This document shows, piece by piece, positions 27,815 through 35,789 of a stretch of 50,462 nucleotides of DNA (positions are counted from its first letter, which is position 1; each line of letters opens with the position of its first letter). The position numbers and the translations under genes are program-made. This DNA is from Zetaproteobacteria bacterium CG_4_9_14_3_um_filter_49_83 (GTDB lineage: Bacteria; Pseudomonadota; Zetaproteobacteria; Mariprofundales; Mariprofundaceae), in the NCBI GenBank assembly GCA_002791545.1, contig PFXG01000076.1:1-50462 (forward strand). The letters run 5' to 3'. Below the pieces are notes generated by a model that was not told the origin of the DNA, did not search any database, and was given only the letters and a program-made list of their open reading frames with translations.

Positions 27815-29157
27815 ACAGACTCCTTTTCCTTCAACGATTGTTGAGCATGCCACGCCGGTAAGCGCACAATAAAGGTGGAACCTTTACCCTCGCCAGCGCT
27901 ACTTCCCTGAATGCTTCCGCCATGCGCCTCTATAATGCGCTTACTTAAATACAAACCGATACCCAGACCGCTTTCCTTGCTGGTGGCAAACAGCCGAAAA
28001 AGACGATGCTCAACAAATGCTGCCGTCATCCCACTACCTGAATCGATGACACGCACCTCAATATCACCTTGTTGATCATCAATTTCCACGCGGATTTTAC
28101 CCTGCTTGTTCATCGCCTGCACAGCGTTGTCGAAAAGGTTCTCGATCACCCCGTTGAGCATACTCATATCAGCAGCCACAGCTGGCACTGTCTGCTGCGT
28201 GATTTCCACAGAAATACCTTCAGGCCATAATCGACCATCAATCATTTTCCGGATCATCTGAATCAAATCCACCGGTTTTAATCTGGGATGAATCGGCGCG
28301 TTCGGATCAGCCATGCGCTGCATCAGTGTTTGCATGCGCTCAACCACCTTACGAATTGCATCAACCATGCGTCGCAAATCATCCTCATCAAGTTTCCCTG
28401 ACTGAATATGATGAGCCAAAAACGCCAGATCGTGCAGACGGTTTTTCAAATCATGCGAATGCAACTGTGCCGTCACCCGGGAAATCGAATCCAGGCGTGC
28501 ATCCTGTGCCTGACTATGACTCAGCCGGGCATGCTCCAGACTCATCACGGCAAATCGTGCCACACTGCCCAGACTGTTAATCTCTCGCGGATCCGCCAGC
28601 CAGCCGTCACGTCGCCTGCCCAGATGTAACCATGCGGTGCCTTTACGGTGTTCAATCGGTATCGATAATTCGTAAGCATTTTGCTTTTCGCCGTGTTTGC
28701 GCGGCAGTGGTGCATCTTCGGGAAAACAGTACAAACCACCATCCTCGGTATCCCGCTCATCCAGTGCCACACGTTCACGTCGGCAGATCATGGCAATGCG
28801 ACTGAGTAAGGCAGACTCAATGTTCTCCGGTGGCATTTGCGCCAGATCGCCCGCCCCCAAAGCCCGGATAGCTTCCAGTGTATCAAGGTATTGGCGATAA
28901 AACATCTCATCAATCCATCGTTGCAAAGCATTCACCACTGGAGAAAACAAAGGTACGGCGACCAGCGCCGCCAGCACCATTGCCCAGGCTGAAACCGCTT
29001 GCGAAGTCAGCGCATACCAAAACGATTCGGTAAGCAATAAAACCAGAAAGAACAGACCAAGTGCGACCAGTGATGCGAGAAAATAAGCAAATGAGTGCAG
29101 CAGACGCCGCAACCAGGCATTCAGACGGTGTGACCAGCCAAGGTCTTCGGCAAACAC
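27811..29157 (-). CDS. Sensor histidine kinase (PrsK-like, short form)
   Basis: A 448-aa protein. Two membrane helices lie at about residues 22-45 and 55-75, followed by the amphipathic RWIDEMFYRQYLDTLEAI linker and a GAF-like region at about 95-205. A DHp helix carries phospho-acceptor His about 235 (HDLKNRLHDLAF). The HATPase domain has N box ENLFDNAVQAM, G1 DSGSGM and G2 GLGIGLYLSKRIIEAHGGS. PrsK proteins are longer, with more N-terminal helices, so this is a short form or a different subfamily. The GTG start lies 14 bp after dapA; the stop overlaps the response-regulator start. Confidence 0.85.
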   Translation of the reverse strand: MFAEDLGWSHRLNAWLRRLLHSFAYFLASLVALGLFFLVLLLTESFWYALTSQAVSAWAMVLAALVAVPLFSPVVNALQRWIDEMFYRQYLDTLEAIRALGAGDLAQMPPENIESALLSRIAMICRRERVALDERDTEDGGLYCFPEDAPLPRKHGEKQNAYELSIPIEHRKGTAWLHLGRRRDGWLADPREINSLGSVARFAVMSLEHARLSHSQAQDARLDSISRVTAQLHSHDLKNRLHDLAFLAHHIQSGKLDEDDLRRMVDAIRKVVERMQTLMQRMADPNAPIHPRLKPVDLIQMIRKMIDGRLWPEGISVEITQQTVPAVAADMSMLNGVIENLFDNAVQAMNKQGKIRVEIDDQQGDIEVRVIDSGSGMTAAFVEHRLFRLFATSKESGLGIGLYLSKRIIEAHGGSIQGSSAGEGKGSTFIVRLPAWHAQQSLKEKESV

Positions 29158-29171
29158 CTTATTGAATATAC

Positions 29172-30059
29172 TTACAGGCTGTTGAATGATTCCTCATCCG
29201 AAACGAATTGACGCATGACTGACAGCAAGCCATCAACATCCTGTAAGGGCGTCAATGGCAGACGCAATTCATTCGACATCCAGCCCAGCGCCGCGCAAGC
29301 CGCTTTGACCGGTATCGGATTGGCCTCAACAAACATCGCTTTGCTCAAGTGATGCAGGGCAAAATGAGCCCTTTTGGCGGTGGCAATATCGGCGCTGCGC
29401 ATAGCACAGGTGAGTTGTCGCATGGTTTTAGGCGCGATATTGGACACCACTGAAATCACGCCATGACCGCCCAAAGCCAGAAACGGTAGCGTGCTGGCAT
29501 CATCGCCGGAGAAAAACTCCAGCCGTTCACCGCAAGCAAGTATGTTCGCCGTCAGATATTCCATATCACCCGTGGCATCTTTAACACCGACAATATTGGC
29601 AATATGTGACAGACGTTCGATGGTAGCCGTGGCTATATGTGAATTGGTACGTCCGGGCACGTTATACAGAATTTGCGGCACATGCACCGCCTGAGCCACC
29701 GCTTTGTAATGCTGATAAATACCTTCCTGCGATGGCTTGTTGTAATAGGGGGAAATCAGTAAAGCCGCATCGGCACCCAAAGATTTAGCCGCCTGTGTCA
29801 GCTCAATAGATTCCTGCGTGTTATTACTGCCGGTTCCGGCAATCACCGGCACTCTGCCCGCCGCCTGCTTTACAGCGATAGCAATCACCTTTTTGTGCTC
29901 ATCAAACGACAATGTAGCTGCTTCACCGGTTGTTCCCGCCGGCACAATGCCATCCACACCATCCTCAATCTGCCGTTCGATATGGGCGCGGAAAGCATCT
30001 TCATCTATCTTTCCACCTTTAAACGGCGTTACCAACGCTGTGATGGTGCCATGAAACAT
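29172..30059 (-). CDS. dapA: 4-hydroxy-tetrahydrodipicolinate synthase
   Basis: A 295-aa TIM-barrel aldolase, first committed step of the diaminopimelate/lysine pathway, condensing pyruvate with aspartate semialdehyde. Schiff-base Lys is about residue 160 in IVGVKDATGDM, with Tyr about 132 in ILYNVPGRT and GTTGEAATL near the N-terminus. The ATG at 30059 has GGGAG at proper spacing; an ATG 12 nt upstream is less likely. The two-component genes follow within 14 bp, tying lysine synthesis to signalling by transcription only. Confidence 0.97.
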   Translation of the reverse strand: MFHGTITALVTPFKGGKIDEDAFRAHIERQIEDGVDGIVPAGTTGEAATLSFDEHKKVIAIAVKQAAGRVPVIAGTGSNNTQESIELTQAAKSLGADAALLISPYYNKPSQEGIYQHYKAVAQAVHVPQILYNVPGRTNSHIATATIERLSHIANIVGVKDATGDMEYLTANILACGERLEFFSGDDASTLPFLALGGHGVISVVSNIAPKTMRQLTCAMRSADIATAKRAHFALHHLSKAMFVEANPIPVKAACAALGWMSNELRLPLTPLQDVDGLLSVMRQFVSDEESFNSL

Positions 30060-30208
30060 ACAGTCTCCCATTCAAAAAACTTACTAAGCCGGATTATTCA
30101 TAAATTCTGTAGCGTCCTTGCTTGCCCGGGCCAGAGTCAAACTCTAAGCATGGATGACGACAGACAAAAGCAAAAAACTACAACAGCTGGCAAATCTTAA
30201 GGCGTACT

Positions 30209-30493
30209 TCAAGGTGCGACGAAATCCACCACTGTTCTTGCAGCAACCACCGACTTCATAAAAGGCAGCACCGCCTGATGCTCGGGATGCGCCTGATAAG
30301 CATCCAGCCCCGCCTCATCTTCAAATTCCGTGATCAGCACAACATCAGCCGCAGCCTCTGTACCATTGATATCAATGCCGACTTCCAGATATCTCAGCGA
30401 TGGGATAACGCCATCCAATGCCTCAAGGCGTTGCTTCACCTGACTGGCATCATCCTTGTTTTTCAGTTTCCACATGACGATATGCTTGATCAT
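30209..30493 (-). CDS. Dabb-domain (stress-responsive alpha/beta-barrel) protein
   Basis: A 94-aa dimeric ferredoxin-like (Dabb) domain starting MIKHIVMWKLKN, with the typical LRYLEVGIDIN and FEDEAGLDAYQAHPEHQAVL segments. The family includes plant stress proteins and polyketide-associated enzymes; no reaction can be assigned. Its first 44 bp overlap the 3' end of the DUF4126 gene in another frame, so it is translated from within that gene. Confidence 0.8.
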   Translation of the reverse strand: MIKHIVMWKLKNKDDASQVKQRLEALDGVIPSLRYLEVGIDINGTEAAADVVLITEFEDEAGLDAYQAHPEHQAVLPFMKSVVAARTVVDFVAP

Positions 30494-31157
30494 CAGAACT
30501 CCTTTCTGCGTTTTGTACTACAGGCTCAGCCTGCCCGCTTGTAGCGCTATTGCCTTTGCCTGAGAACCAGCGAGCAATCGTTGAAAACACTTTTTTCAAA
30601 CCGCGCCATAATTTTGGCAACAGCCAGATCAACAGCATGATAAATACGACCATCATTGCAATAAACACTGTCGGATGATTCAAGGCCGTCCACAAACCGG
30701 CAATCACGGCCGCATCTTCGGCCAGCGATACACCCCAGTTACTGAACGGTTCCGGAGATGTATTAACCAAAGCACGTGTACCCATTTTTGCCGAATGGGT
30801 TGCCGCTGTCAGGCCCCCCCCCAGAATACCAGCCACCAGTCCCATCGCCGGATCCATTTCACCGACTGCGCCAGCCGCCATCAGTGCCCCTGCCGGAATG
30901 CGGATGAAGGTATGAACGACATCCCAACCGGTATCAACACCGGGGATTTTATCAGCAAAAAATTCGATCATATACATCATGGCCGCAGCCATAATCACCA
31001 TCGGATTTTCCAGCACTTCCAATCCCGGCGGCAGCGCTAAATTGCCCGTTGCCCCCATCAGGCCAAGCATACAAATAGCGGCATAAAGATTGATGCCGCT
31101 GGCCCATGATACGCCCATCGTCAGCGCCAGGACGGTTGCAATATGATCAAGTTCCAT
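30450..31157 (-). CDS. DUF4126 membrane protein
   Basis: A 235-aa protein with about five hydrophobic segments: VLALTMGVSWASGINLYAAI, PMVIMAAAMMYMIEFFADKI, MGLVAGILGGGLTAATHSAK, VFIAMMVVFIMLLIWLLPKL. The helical part matches the DUF4126 pattern, with DTGWDVVHTFIRIPAGALMA conserved. The C-terminal 35 residues are a soluble Ser/Glu/Gln-rich tail that overlaps the next gene and may be lineage-specific. Transport function is sometimes guessed for the family but unproven. Confidence 0.75.
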   Translation of the reverse strand: MELDHIATVLALTMGVSWASGINLYAAICMLGLMGATGNLALPPGLEVLENPMVIMAAAMMYMIEFFADKIPGVDTGWDVVHTFIRIPAGALMAAGAVGEMDPAMGLVAGILGGGLTAATHSAKMGTRALVNTSPEPFSNWGVSLAEDAAVIAGLWTALNHPTVFIAMMVVFIMLLIWLLPKLWRGLKKVFSTIARWFSGKGNSATSGQAEPVVQNAERSSDDQAYRHVETEKQG

Positions 31158-31280
31158 GCTTTACCCCTTCAAAAATGAATATATTGATCTGTCACTTGCA
31201 TACTACACCAGTCTTTTTTACCACCTGAAAGTGCAAACCTCACTCAAGCGTGCAATTTCCACACGCCACAAGCAAGAAAC

Positions 31281-32180
31281 TCAGGCTTGCGGGTGCCGCA
31301 ACGCCTCAATACGCGCCTGAATGGGTGGATGTGTCGCAAATAACCCGGCCACTTTGCCATGTGCTGCATAAATTTTCATAGTTGCCAAAGCATCGTCCTC
31401 AGCCGGCTCTTCTTGCGTAACCGGCCGTTGCGACAGATATTCAAGCTTCTGCAAGGCACTGATCATCGATGCTGCACCGACAACGGAAGCGGCATACGCA
31501 TCGGCGCGAAATTCACGACGACGCGAAAACCAGGTAACAGGAATCATCGCCAGAATCGACAGAACAAACTGCAATACCATATACACAGCAAATCCGGCCC
31601 AGTAATTCCGCTCCATAATCGGACGGGCAATCATACGCGCCACAAAATAGACAAAGGTATTCATCAAGCCCTGCAACAGCGTACTGGCAAGCATATCACC
31701 ATTGGTGACATGACCCACTTCATGCGCCAGCACTGCCCTGACTTCCGCATCGTTCATATGCATCACCAAACCGGATGACACTGCCACCATTGCATTGTTG
31801 CGGGTCGGACCGGTTGCAAAGGCGTTGGGAGCATCATCCCAATACACCCAAACCTCCGGCATTCGGATACCCTCACGTTCAGCCAGATGCGCCACTGTTT
31901 CATAAACCAGCTTTTCTTTATCCGTAGTCGGATTGATCACCTGCTGCATGCGATAGGCACGTTTGGCCAGAAACTTGGACATGAACAATGAAATAAAAGC
32001 ACCACCAAAACCAAACACCAGCGACCAGGCAAATTCGTTAGCGGTCAATGAACCACGCAAATCGATGCCGAAACTCGGTAAAACCACATTGATCAGAATT
32101 GTGCCGCTGATCACCAGCGTGAAGAAAATCAAAAAGTTGGCAATGATAAGTAAGCCGATGCCTTTTAAGCTACGTAACAT
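31281..32180 (-). CDS. htpX: Membrane zinc protease HtpX
   Basis: A 299-aa M48 metalloprotease involved in membrane-protein quality control. Two N-terminal helices (IIANFLIFFTLVISGTILI and FAWSLVFGFGGAFISLFMS) are followed by the active site HEVGHVTNGDM (HExxH) and a third zinc-ligand Glu in WFSRRREFRADAYA. AGGAGAG precedes the ATG. A sigma-32-like promoter at 32215-32243 agrees with heat-shock control known in E. coli. Confidence 0.96.
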   Translation of the reverse strand: MLRSLKGIGLLIIANFLIFFTLVISGTILINVVLPSFGIDLRGSLTANEFAWSLVFGFGGAFISLFMSKFLAKRAYRMQQVINPTTDKEKLVYETVAHLAEREGIRMPEVWVYWDDAPNAFATGPTRNNAMVAVSSGLVMHMNDAEVRAVLAHEVGHVTNGDMLASTLLQGLMNTFVYFVARMIARPIMERNYWAGFAVYMVLQFVLSILAMIPVTWFSRRREFRADAYAASVVGAASMISALQKLEYLSQRPVTQEEPAEDDALATMKIYAAHGKVAGLFATHPPIQARIEALRHPQA

Positions 32181-32214
32181 GTTTATCTCTCCTGAATGTA
32201 AAATATATGCTGAT

Positions 32215-32243
32215 ATATAATGCCGCCCACCGTGTCATTCAAG
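32215..32243 (-). promoter_or_regulatory. Sigma-32 (heat-shock) promoter of htpX
   Basis: Minus-strand CTTGAAT (32237-32243), a 14-nt spacer and CATTATAT (32215-32222). Spacing and the -35 heptamer are identical to the clpB promoter. It is 35 bp before the htpX start. The -10 half is a weaker match to CCCCATnT. Confidence 0.65.
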
Positions 32244-32305
32244 TCACAGGCAGCCGATAAAATGGCTCCGAGACAGCATCTTGGCGTTAATTTATGAAAG
32301 AAAAA

Positions 32306-33103
32306 TTAAGCCTCGGCAGACTGTTTATCGCGAATTAACTGAGCAAGCCCTGCCCAGGCGGCATAAGCCAGTTGTTCCGGCCGTTTGCGCGGATCAATGT
32401 CCAGCTGTTGGAAATCAGCTTCCGTAAATACACCACGAAAATTATTCATGATAGTTTTGCGTCGATGCGCAAAGCCCTTGCGCACCGTTTGTTGCAACCA
32501 CTCGAAATCAATCTCAGGTACTCTGCCATGCGGGGACATCACAACGACCGCTGAATGCACCTTGGGTGGCGGTGAGAATGCACCCGGCGGCAAGGTCAGC
32601 AATCGCTTGACGTCATAATAATGACGCACCAGCACACTCAAGCCACCATACACTTTACTTCCCGGCTCCGAGACAATGCGCTCGGCAACTTCGCGCTGAT
32701 ACATCAGCACCATACCTCCGAGCAGGGCATACGACGCCAGCTCAGCCGTCAGTGGCCCACTGATATTGTAAGGCAGGTTACCGACAATCCATTGTGGCTG
32801 ATAAGTTTGGATCGACTGCGCCAATTCCTCCATCACATCACCATGAACCACCTGCAAACTGGCAAATTCCGCCATGTGTTGCTGCCAGTATTGGGCAAAC
32901 CGATCATCTTTTTCTATCACCACAAGCCTGCCCACCCGATCCAGAAGATGTTTGGTGATAGCGCCCTGACCGGGGCCGATTTCAATCGCCGTCACACCTT
33001 GCGGCACGGCCTTTACAATCGATGAAATCGCCTTTTGATCGCGCAAAAAGTGTTGCCCGAGAGATTTGCGTGCTACAGAAAAATCGTTACTTTTTGAATT
33101 CAT
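32306..33103 (-). CDS. rsmA: 16S rRNA dimethyl-A1518/A1519 methyltransferase RsmA
   Basis: KsgA/RsmA SAM-dependent methylase acting on helix 45 of 16S rRNA during 30S maturation. Motif I is AIEIGPGQGAITKHLL and motif IV NLPYNIS. KSLGQHFLRD near the N-terminus and RRKTIMNNFRG toward the C-terminus are family hallmarks. The start at 33103 (MNSKSND) is chosen for a CAGG 7 nt upstream; an ATG at 33109 is also possible. Divergent from tpiA. Confidence 0.96.
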   Translation of the reverse strand: MNSKSNDFSVARKSLGQHFLRDQKAISSIVKAVPQGVTAIEIGPGQGAITKHLLDRVGRLVVIEKDDRFAQYWQQHMAEFASLQVVHGDVMEELAQSIQTYQPQWIVGNLPYNISGPLTAELASYALLGGMVLMYQREVAERIVSEPGSKVYGGLSVLVRHYYDVKRLLTLPPGAFSPPPKVHSAVVVMSPHGRVPEIDFEWLQQTVRKGFAHRRKTIMNNFRGVFTEADFQQLDIDPRKRPEQLAYAAWAGLAQLIRDKQSAEA

Positions 33104-33313
33104 CGTCATGCCTGAACAATACAGTGATTCAGACACGAATCACCAACACTTTCTCAACCTGAAGTTGGCGAAAATTTCACATGGAATCCAATCCAACATT
33201 GTCCCTTGCCTTATAGGTGTATTTTCCTAGTATCCGCGCCCCGTTTGTCCGTGGACGTGTGCTTTGTTGAACTCGGCGCATCACGAATCGAAAATAAACG
33301 CTGGGGAGATGCC

Positions 33314-34063
33314 ATGTCTGGATCTGTACGTTGCCTGATTGCCGGAAACTGGAAAATGAATGGCCTTTTGGCTGAGTCACTGGAATTCGTCCGTCAACTG
33401 GCTGACAATCCTGCCCCGGAACATGTTGAAATGGCTTTAATGCCTCCTTACACACTGCTCTATTCTCTTTCTGCCCCACTGGCAGATAAAGGCGTTCGCC
33501 TTGGTGCACAGAGTGTTTTCTATGAGCATGGCGGCGCTTTTACCGGCTCAATTTCACCAGAAATGCTGCGCGACACGGGTTGCCACTATGTCATTCTCGG
33601 TCACTCCGAGCGTCGCGACATCATTGGTGAGGGCAGTGAACTGATTCTGAAAAAATTAAATGCGTCATGGGAATCAGGGCTCGAGCCGATTCTGTGTATC
33701 GGCGAACATCTGGACGAGCGCGAAGCGGGTAGAACCAACGAAGTTCTGAAAGATCAGCTCAGCGTGCTGGCATCTGTTCCTGGCGACCGCGCCTTAACCG
33801 TGGCTTACGAACCAGTCTGGGCTATTGGAACCGGAAAAACGGCTACCACAGAACAAATTACTGAAACCCATGCTTTCGTTCATGCCGAACTGAAGCGTCT
33901 GGGTCACGATTGTCGCGTGCTTTATGGCGGTAGCGTGAACCCGGCAAATGCCAGAGATATTCTTGCCTGCGACGGCGTAAACGGAGCACTGGTCGGAGGC
34001 GCAAGCCTGAAAGCCGATTCTTATATGGCTCTGGTTGAAGCTGCTGCTAGCGTTAACAAATAA
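33314..34063 (+). CDS. tpiA: Triosephosphate isomerase
   Basis: A 249-aa glycolytic TIM barrel. Catalytic Lys is in GNWKMN, His in ILGHSERR and Glu in VAYEPVWAIGTGKTA, with phosphate-binding YGGSVNPANA and VGGASL near the end. The ATG at 33314 has GGGGAG 5 nt upstream; the open frame extends further but without a start signal. secG and tRNA-Leu follow on the same strand. Confidence 0.97.
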   Translation: MSGSVRCLIAGNWKMNGLLAESLEFVRQLADNPAPEHVEMALMPPYTLLYSLSAPLADKGVRLGAQSVFYEHGGAFTGSISPEMLRDTGCHYVILGHSERRDIIGEGSELILKKLNASWESGLEPILCIGEHLDEREAGRTNEVLKDQLSVLASVPGDRALTVAYEPVWAIGTGKTATTEQITETHAFVHAELKRLGHDCRVLYGGSVNPANARDILACDGVNGALVGGASLKADSYMALVEAAASVNK

Positions 34064-34097
34064 TTCCCCGTTCAGGAATTCATAGGAGATTTTTTTC

Positions 34098-34469
34098 ATG
34101 ACAGCTGTCATTGTCGTAATTCATATCATTGTTGCCGTATTATTAATCGGCGTGATTCTGGTGCAGCGCGGCCAGGGCGCTGACATGGGCGCATCTTTCG
34201 GAGGCGGAAGTTCACAAACATTGTTCGGAAGCCGTGGCTCCGGTTCATTTCTGGGCAAGCTGACCGGTGGTCTGGCTGCTACATTTATGGTGACCAGCTT
34301 GACACTGGCTTTCTTCACACAACAGAATACGGGATCAGTCGTTGACCGCAGCATCATTGCTCCGGCTCAGCAATCTGCACCAGCATCGAATACAGCAGCA
34401 CCAACGCTGGATCCAGCTGATCTGAAAGAAACAACTCAACCTGCCGAGTCATTACCAGCAGCTGAGTAA
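34098..34469 (+). CDS. secG: Protein-export membrane protein SecG
   Basis: A 123-aa SecYEG subunit. Two membrane helices (about residues 2-20 and 54-72) flank the conserved VQRGQGADMGASFGGGSSQT cytoplasmic loop and LFGSRGSGSFLGK. The C-terminal tail is Ala/Ser/Pro-rich and variable, as in other proteobacteria. AGGAG precedes the ATG. The gene sits between tpiA and tRNA-Leu(GAG), the same linkage as secG-leuU in E. coli. Confidence 0.95.
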   Translation: MTAVIVVIHIIVAVLLIGVILVQRGQGADMGASFGGGSSQTLFGSRGSGSFLGKLTGGLAATFMVTSLTLAFFTQQNTGSVVDRSIIAPAQQSAPASNTAAPTLDPADLKETTQPAESLPAAE

Positions 34470-34496
34470 TCCGGGAAGTTAATAACAACCCGAAAT

Positions 34497-34581
34497 GCCG
34501 GAGTGGTGAAATTGGTAGACACGCTACCTTGAGGGGGTAGTGGGGCAACCCGTGCTGGTTCGAGTCCAGTCTCCGGTACCA
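34497..34581 (+). tRNA. leuU: tRNA-Leu (GAG)
   Basis: An 85-nt class II tRNA with a long variable arm. The acceptor arm GCCGGAG/CTCCGGT has a terminal G-T pair; discriminator A and CCA are encoded. The anticodon stem CTACC/GGTAG frames loop TTGAGGG, giving GAG (Leu, CUC/CUU). It is directly downstream of secG. Confidence 0.97.
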
Positions 34582-34586
34582 TCTGA

Positions 34587-34620
34587 AAAGCCTGTAAACA
34601 TTTGTTTGCAGGCTTTTTTT
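34587..34620 (+). terminator. Intrinsic terminator after tRNA-Leu
   Basis: A 13-bp stem AAAGCCTGTAAAC / GTTTGCAGGCTTT with one G-T pair and a 4-nt loop, followed by a T run. It closes the tpiA-secG-tRNA unit. Confidence 0.92.
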
Positions 34621-34907
34621 GCCTGAAAGCCCGGTGAATCCTCGTCACCCCGTCGCTCCATCCCTGACAAGTTTAGGTACCCATGCCACTTTATTCAAAA
34701 CTTCAAAACAGCCGAATAGCGACTTCGGATTAACCATTGTTTTTCGCTTACTCATCTTCTGCCTCTACCCCGACCTTAAAAGTCTGAGTTAACCTGTCTT
34801 GTCTAAGAAGTTCTTTGATAGAGACCAGTGAAAGTTCGCCTCTGCTTTCTGCCCGCAGCCGCACAACTGATGCTGCTTCAGGTTTTCCAGCACAAGTTCA
34901 ATATGCC
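34621..34907. other. Non-coding or decayed stretch
   Basis: No intact gene is seen. On the minus strand a short open piece encoding IELVLENLKQHQLCGCGQKA and continuing to a stop at 34789-34791 may be a frameshifted continuation of the hipA-like remnant. The rest shows no recognisable signal. The sharp change from core genes after the tRNA-Leu terminator suggests this is the edge of an accessory region. Confidence 0.35.
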
Positions 34908-35224
34908 TTAAACCACTGTATGCCGTGCATACAGGTCAATGTTGCCAAACTCTGATAATATCCCCTCTTTCATATCAGCTATCAGCGTTTTAGTTTCATC
35001 AGCAGTCAGACCACAAAACGCCTGACCAAAGCGTACCAGCGCCTTGTCTTTGGCTCCCCCCCCCCCTTTGGCCCGCCAAGGTAGAGAGCCAATTGGTTAT
35101 CGCCCCATACGGTAGTACAAAGTGCTTCATACATCGGTGACGTTCAACCACCGTTAATGCCGGACACGCATACGGGTCATACGACTTCACAATCAGGTTT
35201 TTTCCAGACATCCAAACGACTCAT
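34908..35224 (-). pseudogene. Decayed hipA-like toxin remnant
   Basis: The remnant starts as MSRLDVWKKP, a good match to HipA N-termini, with its ATG overlapping the hipB-like stop, but hits a stop after 15 codons. In another frame KNLIVKSYDPY ... VVERHRCM ... LPYGAI reads on to an 11-C tract (35056-35066; G on the coding strand). Past that tract the sense frame shifts to AKDKALVRFGQAFCGLTADE, ending at 34908. HipA kinases are about 400 aa, so most of the gene is also deleted. Alignment to HipA is by eye; the identity rests mainly on the hipB-like partner and the shared order. Confidence 0.4.
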
Positions 35225-35519
35225 TCGGGTCGCCTGTTTTCTTTATGCGTCAGAAACTCCTTTTCAGGCGCTTCTTCCAGCTCTTCATGGGTTAACGGCA
35301 GCGGTTGGGGCAATATATAAGGCTGTATCCAGACTGTTGAGCGATTTAAACAGCGTATAGGTGCCAACATTTTCCAGCCCATTTTCGATGTCACTGATAT
35401 GACGGCTGGTAACCCCCGACTTCTCCGACCACCCTTCTTGCGCCAACCCTTGCCTTCCGTTTAGCTCGCACATGCTGTCCAAGAACAAATGGATTGTTGA
35501 CCAGGTTTTCATCATTCAT
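35221..35519 (-). pseudogene. hipB-like antitoxin gene with two frameshifts
   Basis: Three frames must be joined to read the protein. MNDENLVNNPFVLGQHVRAK comes first; then GLAQEGWSEKSGVTSRHISD and IENGLENVGTYTLFKSLNSL, a complete Xre-type helix-turn-helix; then LPLTHEELEEAPEKEFLTHK to a stop that overlaps the hipA-like ATG. This is the standard antitoxin-first arrangement of hipBA loci. Two indels inside one small gene mean it is broken, unless the base calls are wrong. Confidence 0.6.
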
Positions 35520-35640
35520 TTCCAAAGTAGCTGCCATATCCCAATCACCTGCCATGAACTATCGTTCGTATTATCAAAGCTAATGAAATTATAACCGATG
35601 GAAAATAACCGTGAAAATATCGAAATTATTTTCCTGTTTT

Positions 35641-35654
35641 CCACCATGTGGTGG
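35641..35654. repeat. Short inverted repeat CCACC-ATGT-GGTGG
   Basis: Five-bp arms (six with the flanking T/A pair) around ATGT, in the 270-bp gap between the hipB-like remnant and the NERD gene. It could be an operator for either divergent unit; no other support. Confidence 0.3.
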
Positions 35655-35789
35655 ATGTGTCACATAACATTCGTCGATAGCTTTGCGGCTTGAACAGGAA
35701 AACGATGACCCGAGATGCTTTTTCCGTGTCGCCGGGTCGATTTGCCGCCAACGCTCCTGAATTGAATTCAATATCTCAGGAGGGATACT

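Noticed and set aside
34999-35211. 70-aa open frame as an independent gene
   Set aside because: It is one frame of the broken hipA-like remnant; the sense frame changes across the 11-C tract.
35589-35771. 60-aa minus-strand frame in front of the NERD gene
   Set aside because: No ribosome site and no family resemblance. It lies over the probable control region of the NERD gene.
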